A stretch of DNA of 64,000 nt from DATAXP01 sp963708675. GTDB taxonomy: Bacteria; Planctomycetota; Planctomycetia; Pirellulales; PNKZ01. The first letter of the stretch is position 1. Each line of letters begins with the position of its first letter. The notes beneath the pieces were generated by a model that made no database searches, was not told the origin of the DNA, and was given only the letters and a program-made list of their open reading frames with translations. The stretch lies in assembly GCA_963708675.1 (NCBI GenBank), contig CAVPTO010000003.1, positions 5,580,001 through 5,644,000 of the forward strand, written 5' to 3'. Both the position numbers and the translations under genes were made by a program. Of the stretch, positions 16,455 to 25,194 are shown piece after piece.

Positions 16455-17815
16455 TTCCACCACCAGCGGTTCGACTCGCCCTTGGTCACCTTCGCTCGCA
16501 GCGAGTCGAGCGCCGGGTCTTGCTTCGGCTTCTGCAAGTATTGGCCAGGACGGATTTCGACGCCGCCCGAAGCGCTGATCATGAAGCTCGAACCTTTTTG
16601 GACAGCGCTGGCCTTGGTGCCGACCATCTTGGGAACGTCGTATTCGAGCGATGGCAGTTGCGTCGGATCCATGAGCACCGACAGCGTCACGCCAGCCTTG
16701 GTCATCAGGCCTTCTTTGGCCATCAACGTGCTGACAACGGCGAGGTCCATGCAGTTGCGTAGTTGCCCGAAGATCGAATCCTTGCGAGCCAACTCGTCGA
16801 AGTGCTTCGTCAACAGATCGGCCCAGCGCTGTGCGGCGGGGCTGGTCTTGGCGGCTTGCTTCTTCGTGCCATCGTCGGCGAACAACGTTTCTTCGGTCAT
16901 CGTTTTGACGGTCGAGCCTTCGAGACCCCAGGTCAGGCCGTCGGCATCGCGCACGACCGCTTTGTACTCGGGCACCATCCACCAGCGCGGCGTCATGTTC
17001 TGCATGCCGTGCCCACTGGTCGGCGCCATCGACAGGTAACTCGGCAGCCCGGCGATCGGCGCTTTTTCGTGACCCATGCCGATTTGCTTCATGCGATAGT
17101 CGGCCGCCACCAACACACGCGCGAAGTGCGTGCTCGGCGAGATGCCGCCTAGCTGAATCGTCTGCGGTCCAAGCGATGATTCGATCTGCGGCAGCGAGAC
17201 TTCGGAGGCGCTCGTGATATGCGCGACGTATTCGCGCAACCGCTTGAGGCCTTCTTGCGTCGGATCGATCGAGCAGGTGATGCCGTCAACGGCGCGACGT
17301 GCGCCGCGGAGCGCCACGATTAAATCGTCGAGCGAGATCACGGCTTGGTTCGTTGTACTTCCGACCGCGTTGCCGACCGCATCGATCTTGATGCCCTCAG
17401 CATAGCCGGCGATGACGATGTCTTGCTGATCGGGATAGACGAACACGTAGCGAATGTTCTGCAAGCCCGCGAGAAAGCGCATGTCCATCGAAAGCGGCTT
17501 GCCGGTGGCGATTTGCTCTGCGATCGCTTCGTCGAGCATGCGAAGCGAAATCTTGCGCAGCTCGGTGGGTTCGTTGATGTCGCCAGGCAAGCCGGCGAGG
17601 ATCGCCTTGACTCGCTCTTGTCGCAACTCGTCACGCGAGTCGGCCGACGCGGTCATGAGCACGCCACAGGCATCAATCATGACGCCACCCACCGACTGAC
17701 GACGACTTCGGCCACCACAGCACTGAGCTTGGAGTTCCGTGACCGTGATCGCGGTAAGCACGAAGGCGATCGTCCACGGGCCGAAGCTAACGAAGAAGCG
17801 ACGAGTTGTGTTCAT
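16451..17815 (-). CDS. Secreted planctomycete protein, probable DUF1598 family (copy 1)
   Basis: A 454-aa protein with an N-terminal hydrophobic signal segment (PWTIAFVLTAITVTELQA) and a Cys pair just after it. The body carries conserved stretches such as QSVGGVMIDACG, GDINEPTELRKISLRMLDEA, MRFLAGLQNIRYVFVYP and MTPRWWMVPEY. I recognise it as a planctomycete-restricted uncharacterised family, which I believe is DUF1598; no enzymatic motif is visible. It is the second gene of a tandem pair with the 454-aa copy upstream (18010-19374), colinear over the full length without large gaps. Both end in ESNRWWWN. Role unknown; export to the periplasm or paryphoplasm is likely. Confidence 0.85.
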   Translation of the reverse strand: MNTTRRFFVSFGPWTIAFVLTAITVTELQAQCCGGRSRRQSVGGVMIDACGVLMTASADSRDELRQERVKAILAGLPGDINEPTELRKISLRMLDEAIAEQIATGKPLSMDMRFLAGLQNIRYVFVYPDQQDIVIAGYAEGIKIDAVGNAVGSTTNQAVISLDDLIVALRGARRAVDGITCSIDPTQEGLKRLREYVAHITSASEVSLPQIESSLGPQTIQLGGISPSTHFARVLVAADYRMKQIGMGHEKAPIAGLPSYLSMAPTSGHGMQNMTPRWWMVPEYKAVVRDADGLTWGLEGSTVKTMTEETLFADDGTKKQAAKTSPAAQRWADLLTKHFDELARKDSIFGQLRNCMDLAVVSTLMAKEGLMTKAGVTLSVLMDPTQLPSLEYDVPKMVGTKASAVQKGSSFMISASGGVEIRPGQYLQKPKQDPALDSLRAKVTKGESNRWWWN

Positions 17816-18009
17816 GCTCCAGAGCTCCGAAAGAACCTGTCGGGTAGGATACGACGTGACTCATTTCGCGCGCGTATGCGTTTGTAGCGAACGAGCGCAA
17901 GCTCGTGCGCTGTCGCTCTTTACTAGTCTAGCTAGTGCCCTCAGGGCAGCAAGAAGAAAAGACGGGTGCTCAGGCGCCGTCTCAGGCTTGCAGATGCCGA
18001 TAACCCGGC

Positions 18010-19374
18010 TTAATTCCACCACCAGCGGTTCGATTCGACCCGCGTGACCTTCGCCCGCAGCGAGCCGAGAGCCGGATCTTGCTTGGGTTTCTGCAGATAT
18101 TCGTCCGGACGGATTTCGACTCCGCCCGAGGCACTGATTACGTAGCTGGAACCCTTCTGAAGGGCGCTGGCCTTGGTCGCGACGGTTTTGGGGACGTCGT
18201 ACTCGGCCGACGGGTACTGCGTCGGATCCATGAGCACCGACAGCGCGACGCCGGCCTTGGACATTAGGCCTTCCTTCGCCAACAGCGTGCTGACGACCGC
18301 CAGGTCCATGCAATTTCGCAGTTGGCCGAAGATCGAATCCTTGCGGGCCAGTTCGCTGAACTTCGACGTCATCTGGTCGGCCCAGCGCTGTGCGGCGGGA
18401 CTAACCTTGCCGGCTTGCGTCTTCGAACCGTCGGCCGCGAACAGCGTCTCTTCGGTCATCGTCTTTACGGTCGATCCTTCGAGTCCCCACGTCAGACCGT
18501 CGGCGTCACGCACAACCGCCTTGTACTCGGGCACCATCCACCAGCGTGGCGTCATGCTTTGCATGCCGTTGCCGCCGGCGGTAACCATCGTCAAATAACT
18601 CGACAAGCCGGTGACCTGAGATTTTTCATGGCCCATGCCGATTTGCTTCATGCGATAGTCGGCGGCGACCAACACACGGGCGAAGTGCGTGCTCGGCGCG
18701 ATGCCGCCCAGTTGAATCGTCTGCGGACCGAGAGCGGATTCGATCTGCGGCAGGGTGACGTCCGATGGCCGCGAGGCGTGCGAGACGTATTCGCGGAGAC
18801 GCTTCAAGCCTTCTTGCGTCGGATCGATCGAACAGGTGATGCCATTATTGGCCCGGCGAGCTCCGCGCAGCGCCACGACCAGATCGTCGAGCAGCAGCAC
18901 CGCCTGGTTGCTGGTGCTTCCCACAGCGTTGCCGACGGCGTCGATCTTGATGCCTTCGCCATAACCGGCGATGACGATGTCCTGCTGGTCGGGGTAGACG
19001 AACACGTAGCGAATGTTCTGCAAGCCCGCCAGGAAACGCATCTCCGTCGGAATCTTTTTGCCCGTGGCGATGTGCTCGGCCAGGGCTTCGTCGAGCATGC
19101 GGAGCGAAATCTTGCGCAGCTCGGTGGGTTCGTTAATATCGCCGGGTATTCCGGCAAGCGCCTTCACACGCTCCTGACGCAAAGCATCGCGGTCATCGAT
19201 CGAGGCGGAACTCAACAAACCACAAGTGTCGATGTACACGCCACCCACGGACTGCCGTGTGCTACGGCCGCCGCCGCACTGGGCGCGAAGTTCGGAAGCC
19301 GCCAGGGCGGAAAAAAGGATCGCGACGACCGCCACTGCGTGACGACCGAACCCATGGCGTGCGTGAACCTTCAT
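18010..19374 (-). CDS. Secreted planctomycete protein, probable DUF1598 family (copy 2)
   Basis: The upstream paralogue of the preceding gene, also exactly 454 aa. It has a signal peptide (AVVAILFSALAASELRA), the same SVGGVYIDTCG, LAGLQNIRYVFVYPDQQDI and MTPRWWMVPEYKAVV blocks, and the same C-terminal ESNRWWWN. Differences are scattered substitutions, concentrated in the signal peptide and a loop near residues 255-270, so this is an older tandem duplication, not a recent repeat. About 195 bp separates the copies, enough for a separate promoter. Function unknown; the strong conservation of both copies argues that each is used. Confidence 0.85.
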   Translation of the reverse strand: MKVHARHGFGRHAVAVVAILFSALAASELRAQCGGGRSTRQSVGGVYIDTCGLLSSASIDDRDALRQERVKALAGIPGDINEPTELRKISLRMLDEALAEHIATGKKIPTEMRFLAGLQNIRYVFVYPDQQDIVIAGYGEGIKIDAVGNAVGSTSNQAVLLLDDLVVALRGARRANNGITCSIDPTQEGLKRLREYVSHASRPSDVTLPQIESALGPQTIQLGGIAPSTHFARVLVAADYRMKQIGMGHEKSQVTGLSSYLTMVTAGGNGMQSMTPRWWMVPEYKAVVRDADGLTWGLEGSTVKTMTEETLFAADGSKTQAGKVSPAAQRWADQMTSKFSELARKDSIFGQLRNCMDLAVVSTLLAKEGLMSKAGVALSVLMDPTQYPSAEYDVPKTVATKASALQKGSSYVISASGGVEIRPDEYLQKPKQDPALGSLRAKVTRVESNRWWWN

Positions 19375-19517
19375 AAGTCCGCCTTTATATTGGCATGGAT
19401 GGCAATGTAACCGACGTCATATCGAATGGTCGAACGCCATCGCGATGAGAGCACAAGCCTACACTCAATTCGTCTGATTAGCCAGGAGAATGCGGCTGAG
19501 AAAGGCGGGCGGCCCTG

Positions 19518-20276
19518 TTAGGGGGCTAACTGAAACTCGATGTCAGTCGCGAAAACTTGATCGGCCGGAATGCGATCGTCGGCCCGGTAAACGCGTCCTT
19601 TCACGCGCACCCGCGAGCCCGAAGTCGCCAGTCGCCAGTCATCGGCATCGGCCGTGGCTTTGCAGCCTTCGGCGACTTGCAGACTGATCGACCGGATTGG
19701 GCCGGTTTTGACGCCGAGAAACAGTCGGTCGCCCGCCATGCGAAGCAGCCTGCCCACGATCGGCCCCGCGACGTCGGCCGCGACTGGTGCGGCTTCACTC
19801 TCCGCCGACGCGGAAAGCAGTTCGAGTTGTTCAACCGGTTCGAGTGCCTGGCCGCGACGGTTCACAGCGCCATCGAACTTGAGAATCGCGCCCAGCTTGA
19901 GCGACGCAATAGCCAGTTGGCCGCGAACCCTCGCGTGCGTCGCCGCAGGGTGGACGTGCACGGCCATCGGCTCCTTTGAGCCATACACACGCAGCGCGAA
20001 GCCCAGTTCCTGCGACTCCGCAAGTTCACCTGTCAGATCGACGTCGGGAAGGCGGTCGATATCGACGAGGTCCGTGGCCTTGTAGTGGTAGTGGTTGGTG
20101 CGGCACCAACCCATCGCGTAATAGAACTGATCGCGAGGGTGAACCTTCAGCGGTTTGTAGAACGGGGGCCATCCCGTCTCGCGCGATTCGGCATACGGGC
20201 TGTCGTTGATCTTCTGGGCGTGCGCGTCGACCGACGAGCAAACGACGATCGCCGCCACGAGCAGATACCGAATCAT
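19518..20276 (-). CDS. Secreted protein of unknown function
   Basis: A 252-aa protein with a short, clean signal peptide (MIRYLLVAAIVVCSSVDAHAQ). The mature part begins with an aromatic, Pro-rich segment (GWPPFYKPLKVHPRDQFYYA) and continues as alternating beta strands with no Cys cluster or catalytic motif. Two internal strand-turn repeats (VRGQLAIASLKLGAIL and VRVKGRVYRADDRIP) hint at an OB-fold-like or beta-sandwich arrangement. It sits upstream of the tandem paralogues on the same strand, 143 bp away. I do not recognise the family. Confidence 0.7.
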   Translation of the reverse strand: MIRYLLVAAIVVCSSVDAHAQKINDSPYAESRETGWPPFYKPLKVHPRDQFYYAMGWCRTNHYHYKATDLVDIDRLPDVDLTGELAESQELGFALRVYGSKEPMAVHVHPAATHARVRGQLAIASLKLGAILKFDGAVNRRGQALEPVEQLELLSASAESEAAPVAADVAGPIVGRLLRMAGDRLFLGVKTGPIRSISLQVAEGCKATADADDWRLATSGSRVRVKGRVYRADDRIPADQVFATDIEFQLAP

Positions 20277-20425
20277 GCCGATTCTCCGAGCCCCAGCCCA
20301 CGCGCAACTCTAAGCACTGGCCGCGTCAGTCTCAAGAGAAAACGTATGTGGCGTCACGAAACCTTGCGAGCGATGCCGACCGCTCGATAAGGTGAAGGTG
20401 GCATCGCCATCGTCGCGAGAGATTC

Positions 20426-21376
20426 ATGCTCAGCTACCTCGTCATTCGCGAAGGAACCAAGTGGAGCGACGTGTTCCGCCTTGTTGCGGGGCAGACCGTC
20501 ACCATCGGTCGAGCGCCGACGAATCGCATCGTGCTGAAGGACGAGCGTTGTAGCCGCAACCACGCGCAGGTCGTTCCGCGCGGCGAAGATTGGGTGCTCG
20601 TCGATCTAGGAAGTCGCAACGGCACGCTCGTCGGCGAGCAACCCGTTGACGGCGAGCACACGCTCGCGGCTGGCGATGTCGTCCGCATCGGCAACTGCCA
20701 GATGGCATTCGTACACGACTTGTCACAGGCCTTCCCCGAGCCGGGAAGCACGCTTCGTCCCGCCCCCGTGCGGGTCTCCGAACCATCGGCGACACAAACG
20801 TTCGAAGAGTCGCCGCTGCTGGAGCCAACGACGATTACGCATCGACGGATGCAGACGCGATTTCTCGAACCCGGCGACGAAGGCGCCGCGACCGGCAGTC
20901 GAGAAGAACTTGCCACGGCCACGCTGTGTCGCATCGCTTTCGAGTTGGCCAAAGCGACCGACGTTGCCGCATTGGCGAAGGTTGCGATCGACGGCCTGTT
21001 CGAAGCCACGCATGTCGATGCCGGCGGCGTGCTATTGGTACGACGACCTCGCGACGCTGCGCCCATGGAGCCATCCACGTCGGCAGCAGCGCTCGAAGTC
21101 GTCGCCTCGCGCAGCGAAACGTCGATCCCGTATCGGCGTGTGTCGCCGTTCTTGGCCGAAACGGTGATGGCAGGCGGCGAGGCGGTGCTCGCGCGCAACG
21201 TGATGGACGACAGCATGCTCGGCAGTCGCGACAGCAAAGGCGAGATTCACGCCATGACCGTGCTCTGCGCCGATCCGTCGAGGCAAGCGCGTCTTCGGCG
21301 TCGTGCATCTGTATGCGACGCATGTCGAACGGCTGCCCGACCCGGACGATCTCGAATTCACGCTCGCGGTGGCTGA
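20426..21376 (+). CDS. FHA-GAF-sigma54 activator, N-terminal fragment (frame broken near 21270)
   Basis: The first part of a transcriptional activator. Residues 1-95 are an FHA domain (GQTVTIGRAPTNRIVLKDER, SRNHAQV, DLGSRNGTLV), which binds phosphothreonine; a linker and a GAF-type domain start at ~165. The frame then runs into ~35 nonsense residues to a stop at 21376. In the next frame the GAF domain continues smoothly (RRGKRVFGVVHLYATH) into the AAA+ domain. Restoring two bases (GC) in the run TGCGCCG at 21266-21272 joins both parts. The intact product would be about 675 aa, FHA-GAF-AAA+-Fis, and could link the neighbouring Ser/Thr kinases to sigma54-dependent transcription. Confidence 0.85.
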   Translation: MLSYLVIREGTKWSDVFRLVAGQTVTIGRAPTNRIVLKDERCSRNHAQVVPRGEDWVLVDLGSRNGTLVGEQPVDGEHTLAAGDVVRIGNCQMAFVHDLSQAFPEPGSTLRPAPVRVSEPSATQTFEESPLLEPTTITHRRMQTRFLEPGDEGAATGSREELATATLCRIAFELAKATDVAALAKVAIDGLFEATHVDAGGVLLVRRPRDAAPMEPSTSAAALEVVASRSETSIPYRRVSPFLAETVMAGGEAVLARNVMDDSMLGSRDSKGEIHAMTVLCADPSRQARLRRRASVCDACRTAARPGRSRIHARGG

Positions 21377-22703
21377 CACGTTGGCCGTCGCGCTTCAGAA
21401 TCTTTCGCGACGGCAGGAACTCGCTGAGAACCTGAACCAGATTCGCGACGAGAACGAACAGCTTCGCGAACGGTTAGGCGTGCAGAGCGAGATCATCGGT
21501 CGCAGCAAGCCGATGCGCCGCGTGAGCGAAGAGATCGCGCGTGCCGCTCCGACGAATGCGACGGTGCTTGTGCGCGGCGAGAGCGGCGTGGGCAAGGAAC
21601 TTGTCGCCCGCGCACTGCATTTCTCGAGTCCGCGAGCCAAGGGTCCATTCGTCTGTCTGAACTGCGCGGCACTCTCGGAAACGCTGTTGGAAAGTGAACT
21701 GTTCGGCCACGAGCGTGGAGCCTTCACCGGCGCGCAGTCGCGCAAGATCGGCAAGTTCGAAGCGTCGCATCATGGCACCTTGATGCTCGACGAAATCGGC
21801 GAGATGAGCCCCGCGATTCAAGCCAAGTTCTTGCGCGTTCTTGAAGGGCATCCCTTTGAACGGGTCGGTGGCAGCGAGCCCGTGAAAGTCGACGTGCGCG
21901 TCGTCGCCGCGACCAATCGGGATTTGGAGAGCGATGTCTCGGAACATCGCTTCCGGCGCGACCTCTATTTTCGTTTGCACGTGCTGGAGATTGTCGTCCC
22001 GCCGTTGCGCAAGAGGCCTGAGGACATTGTCGAGATCGCGCATTACTTCCTCGAACGCTTCGGGCGTGAAACCGGTCGACGACATGTCGGCTACACGCCG
22101 CGGGCGCTCGAACATCTGCAGCGCTATCGCTGGCCCGGCAATGTGCGCGAGTTGAAGAACGTCGTCGAGCGCGCCGTGGTGCTGGCCCGCGGCGATATGA
22201 TCGACGTTGGCGATCTTATGCTCTCGAAGTTGGCGACCGCCGGCGATCCGCACGAAACGCCGTCGTCACCGGCCGCATTCGTGCCCTGCTCGCTCGACGA
22301 CTTGGAGCGACGACATATTCTCGCGACGTTGCGAGCCACGCGCGGCAACAAGAGTCAGGCCGCGCAATTGCTCGGCATCGAGCGTTCGACGCTCGACCGC
22401 AAGATTCGGCGGTACGACCTCGCGGAGTTTTCGCCCGGCGCGGCGCGGTGTGACTGTGGCATCCCACGAGTTACTTCGCATAGAGGGAACGATGGAACCC
22501 TTCATCCTCGTCATTCTCGTGGTTGTCGTGGCGTATCGAGTGTCAACGATGCCGCCAAAGAATCCGCCGTTTGGTTGGTGAGCCGTCGTATAGGACGTAA
22601 CAGGTCGAGAAACGCTTCGCAGTTTGATCCGATAAAAGCAAGGAGCCGAACGCGTGGGCGCGCCGTGAGCGTTGAAGCGGACGGGGAAATCATAAGAATC
22701 TAA
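21303..22703 (+). CDS. FHA-GAF-sigma54 activator, C-terminal fragment (AAA+ and Fis HTH)
   Basis: Continuation of the preceding gene. It contains the end of the GAF domain, then the sigma54-interaction AAA+ domain: Walker A GESGVGKE, the GAFTGA loop that contacts sigma54, Walker B LMLDEIGE, and the sensor/arginine region RFRRDLYFRLHVLEI. A Fis-type HTH follows (NKSQAAQLLGIERSTLDRKI). The HTH should be near the natural end; the extra ~85 residues to 22703 are Arg-rich and look untranslated. A second small indel in the GC run near 22435-22448 would let the TGA at 22451-22453 terminate it. No receiver domain, so control is through FHA/GAF. Confidence 0.85.
   Translation: MHLYATHVERLPDPDDLEFTLAVADTLAVALQNLSRRQELAENLNQIRDENEQLRERLGVQSEIIGRSKPMRRVSEEIARAAPTNATVLVRGESGVGKELVARALHFSSPRAKGPFVCLNCAALSETLLESELFGHERGAFTGAQSRKIGKFEASHHGTLMLDEIGEMSPAIQAKFLRVLEGHPFERVGGSEPVKVDVRVVAATNRDLESDVSEHRFRRDLYFRLHVLEIVVPPLRKRPEDIVEIAHYFLERFGRETGRRHVGYTPRALEHLQRYRWPGNVRELKNVVERAVVLARGDMIDVGDLMLSKLATAGDPHETPSSPAAFVPCSLDDLERRHILATLRATRGNKSQAAQLLGIERSTLDRKIRRYDLAEFSPGAARCDCGIPRVTSHRGNDGTLHPRHSRGCRGVSSVNDAAKESAVWLVSRRIGRNRSRNASQFDPIKARSRTRGRAVSVEADGEIIRI
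22492..22581 (+). CDS. Candidate 29-aa single-pass membrane peptide
   Basis: An ATG at 22492 is preceded by GAGGGAA at ideal spacing and opens a 29-residue frame: MEPFILVILVVVVAYRVS then a short Pro/Lys tail ending GW. The first ~17 residues form a continuous hydrophobic helix with a positively charged flank, the pattern of small bacterial membrane proteins. It lies in another frame inside the suspicious C-terminal extension of the sigma54 activator, whose true end is probably before it. It is too short for a family call and could be chance. Confidence 0.4.
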   Translation: MEPFILVILVVVVAYRVSTMPPKNPPFGW

Positions 22704-22749
22704 GGACTTTCTAACGTCGAAAAAATGTGGGGTCGTTAGCGTTAGACGC

Positions 22750-23130
22750 ATGTTTAACGTGCGTTTGCCACGGTGGCTCGTTCGTAGCCGAGCAGCCTTC
22801 ATTCTGATGCGAGCTATCGATGCGCTTTGCGCAGAAGTTCGTAGTCTCGTGCATTCCTGTTACGTGCTTCTTTCGTGGACGGGCTGGTTTCTATGGAGCG
22901 AACGGAGTTCGGTCCGCGGGCTAACGATCGTGGCGCTCTCAAGCCGCAGGGCCCACCGTGTGGCCAATCTCATGATGGCCCTGGCCGTGCTAGGCGTGCC
23001 TGCCTTTATGCTCGCGACCGTTTTGATAGCTGGGTCGGCGAGATTGCACGGCACATCGCCCGCAATTGAAACACGCGCTCTGAGGAATGGCGTCGCAGGA
23101 ACGAGCGTGACAGGTGCAGGACAGAAGTGA
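22750..23130 (+). CDS. Possible hypothetical membrane protein
   Basis: A 126-aa frame with two hydrophobic stretches (SLVHSCYVLLSWTGWFLW at ~32-50 and NLMMALAVLGVPAFMLATVLIAG at ~73-95). There is no clear ribosome-binding site and no recognised domain, and the C-terminal 30 residues are unstructured. The region around it has no better frame on either strand. It may be a lineage-specific membrane protein or a chance frame. Confidence 0.35.
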   Translation: MFNVRLPRWLVRSRAAFILMRAIDALCAEVRSLVHSCYVLLSWTGWFLWSERSSVRGLTIVALSSRRAHRVANLMMALAVLGVPAFMLATVLIAGSARLHGTSPAIETRALRNGVAGTSVTGAGQK

Positions 23131-23185
23131 CGCGTACTGGCTATAGGCACCAGCGGTTGTAATAGCCAGACCGCACGCTGCGCAC

Positions 23186-23216
23186 AAAAAAAGCCCACGG
23201 ACGGCCATCCGTGGGC
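23186..23216 (-). terminator. Rho-independent terminator (repeat family copy 1)
   Basis: On the minus strand GCCCACGGA / TCCGTGGGC form a 9-bp stem with a 6-nt loop, followed by seven T residues. It lies ~35 bp after the thioredoxin stop. The same stem sequence recurs at 25156, 36704 and 38433. Confidence 0.9.
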
Positions 23217-23250
23217 ATAGAGTGGTTATCGATTGCGGTAACGCCGTGGC

Positions 23251-23664
23251 CTAGTTGCGGCCGAGGGCGCTGGGCGCTGGGCTCGTGAGCCCCTGATCGA
23301 TGAACTGCTTGATTGCCGTCGGGCTGTGAGCGCCGACGAGGACGCGACGCTGCCAGCCTTGTGCGGTCTGGTTGTACATGATGAGCTGCGGAATCGAGCC
23401 ACCGCCCATCAACTGGTTGGCCAAAGTCGATTCGTGGTCGGTATTCACGTGTGCGAAAGCCACACGTTCCAGCCCGCCTTGCTTCTCGACTTGGGGCATG
23501 GCGGTGGTCTTCATCTTACGGCAGGCGGGGCACCATTCGGCGCCGACGAGCACCACGATCGGTCGGCCGGTCTCCGACATCAACTTGTGGGCTTCGGTGT
23601 AGGTGGCGCCTCCGGTCGAGGCGACGGCGGCTTGAACGAAAGCTACTAGGGCAAGACTTATCAC
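23251..23664 (-). CDS. Secreted thioredoxin-fold protein
   Basis: 137 aa from GTG 23664, which is preceded by a strong AAAGGAGAG; the upstream part of the open frame (to 23757) is rejected on this ground. A signal peptide (VISLALVAFVQAAVAS) precedes a thioredoxin-like domain with VVLVGAEWCPACRKM, a WCPAC redox centre whose two Cys are intact, and a later SIPQLIMYNQ segment holding the cis-Pro. It probably acts as an exported disulfide oxidoreductase or reductase. It is a monocistronic gene ended by the terminator at 23186-23216. Confidence 0.85.
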   Translation of the reverse strand: MISLALVAFVQAAVASTGGATYTEAHKLMSETGRPIVVLVGAEWCPACRKMKTTAMPQVEKQGGLERVAFAHVNTDHESTLANQLMGGGSIPQLIMYNQTAQGWQRRVLVGAHSPTAIKQFIDQGLTSPAPSALGRN

Positions 23665-24131
23665 AGTCCGACTCTCCTTTTGCGAAAAATGACGTCCAAA
23701 TGTCTCTACCGTGGCCGGTGGTTTGCCCGCGTTCTGTACCGGCCTCGGCCAGGCCACACGATGCGGCCAACGGCGACTCGCCCCTGTGTAAGGGAGCCGC
23801 CGACACGAGGGTTGCCGAACGCTTGGCAGGCATGCGAGGCGGGATAGCCACAGGCCAAGCGACGACGTCCAGGAGTGGACCAGTCTAAAGTCCGAGGGGT
23901 TGAATGCAACGATAAATTGCGGTGACTTTGTCGATTGCGGAATCTTTTACGCGTGGCGAAACTCCAGCAATCGTATCGGTCTTTCGGGCCTGCCATGGGT
24001 TGCGATGCGCGTAAGTGTCGCCGATTTCAAAACTTCCAGATATAATCCCGCATCACTTGTCGATCGGCGATTCGCATGACGCGAAATCGCTCGCCTCAAT
24101 CTCGGTCACGCCAACTTTCGGCGATTCACGA
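23665..24131. other. 467-bp divergent intergenic region, no gene seen
   Basis: Lies between the divergent thioredoxin and oxidoreductase starts, so it must hold both promoters. Open frames exist on both strands but show no domain, signal peptide or ribosome-binding site. No palindrome or repeat shared with other parts of the window was noticed. Confidence 0.5.
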
Positions 24132-25142
24132 ATGAAATTACGTGTCGGGCTGGTAGGACTCGGTCCAGCGTGGGAAGTGCGTCACCGTCCTGCGCTGCGG
24201 ATGCTCGCGGACCGTTTCGAGGTGCGCGCCGTGTGCGATCAAATCGGCTTGCGTGCCGAACAAGTGGCGCACGAGTGGAATGCCGACGCGGTCGACGGGT
24301 TTCAGGCGCTGTCGCGACGGTCTGACATCGACGCGGTGTTGATGCTCTCGCCGCAGTGGTACGGACCTCTGCCAATCCTTGCTGCTTGCGAAGCAGGCAA
24401 GGCGATCTACTGTGCGAGCAGCCTTGAGATGGACCTGGAACAAGCGCGACAACTGAAGCAACGCGTCGAAGAATCGGGCGTGGCGTTCATGACCGAGTTC
24501 CCACGTCGGCAAGCCGCAGCCACAACGCGATTGAAAGAACTGATCGCCACGCGCCTCGGTGCGCCGCGGTTGATGTTCTGTCATCAGCGCGTGGCGGCCG
24601 AGATTTCTCCCGCGGCTGCGCATCTCGGAGGAGCGTCGCCGATGCACGACCTGGTCGAGTTGATCGACTGGTGCCGGTACGTCGTCGGCCGCGAGCCGAG
24701 TAGCGTGTTAGGGCTGCGGCATCGCTCGGTCGTCGATCATGCGGAAGACGATTATCAAATGATGAGCCTCGATTTTTCCGATCCTGCGCAAGGACCGGGC
24801 ACCGGCGTCATCGCGCAAATCAGTTGCGGGCGATACATGCCCAGCGCGTGGCAAGAAGCGATGGCGTATCGCCCTCCCGCGGCATTGCAGGTCGCATGCG
24901 AACACGGCATCGCGTTCATTGATTTGCCGTCGAATCTGGTGTGGTTCGACCGAGCGGGCCGTCACCAGGAATCGCTCGACAGCGAGCGCCCAGTCGGCGA
25001 GCAACTGCTCAGCCAATTCTATCGAGCCGTAACGAGCCTCGTGCGTTACACCGGTCTGGAAGATACGTATCGCGCACTGGCGATCGTGCTGCAAGCCCGC
25101 GCCAGTCACGCCGAGTGCCGCAGGCAGTTCATCGAGCTTTAG
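24132..25142 (+). CDS. Gfo/Idh/MocA-family oxidoreductase (cytoplasmic)
   Basis: 336 aa from ATG 24132, which places the Rossmann motif directly at the N terminus (KLRVGLVGLGPAWEVRHRPAL, G-x-G-x2-A type). Residues ~90-120 give the usual KAIYCASSLEMD in place of the common 'EKPxA' motif, so the lysine of that motif is replaced by Ser, which is unusual. The C-terminal alpha/beta domain is of normal length. There is no Tat signal, unlike the two other members of this family in the window. The NAD(P)-dependent substrate is unknown and catalysis may be altered. A terminator-like palindrome follows its stop. Confidence 0.8.
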   Translation: MKLRVGLVGLGPAWEVRHRPALRMLADRFEVRAVCDQIGLRAEQVAHEWNADAVDGFQALSRRSDIDAVLMLSPQWYGPLPILAACEAGKAIYCASSLEMDLEQARQLKQRVEESGVAFMTEFPRRQAAATTRLKELIATRLGAPRLMFCHQRVAAEISPAAAHLGGASPMHDLVELIDWCRYVVGREPSSVLGLRHRSVVDHAEDDYQMMSLDFSDPAQGPGTGVIAQISCGRYMPSAWQEAMAYRPPAALQVACEHGIAFIDLPSNLVWFDRAGRHQESLDSERPVGEQLLSQFYRAVTSLVRYTGLEDTYRALAIVLQARASHAECRRQFIEL

Positions 25143-25152
25143 GCGCACAGCG

Positions 25153-25180
25153 AAACCCACGGACGGCCGTCCGTGGGCTT
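25153..25180 (-). terminator. Terminator hairpin (repeat family copy 2), bidirectional
   Basis: A perfect 22-bp palindrome (25156-25177, arms CCCACGGACGG / CCGTCCGTGGG) between convergent genes. The same stem core is used at three other places in the window. The T run on the minus side is short (TTT), so strength is uncertain. Confidence 0.75.
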
Positions 25181-25194
25181 GAATTGCGTTGTGT

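Noticed and set aside
23706..23996. 96-codon minus-strand frame in the thioredoxin upstream region
   Set aside because: Arg/Gly/Pro-rich, no ribosome-binding site or domain, overlaps the likely promoter region.
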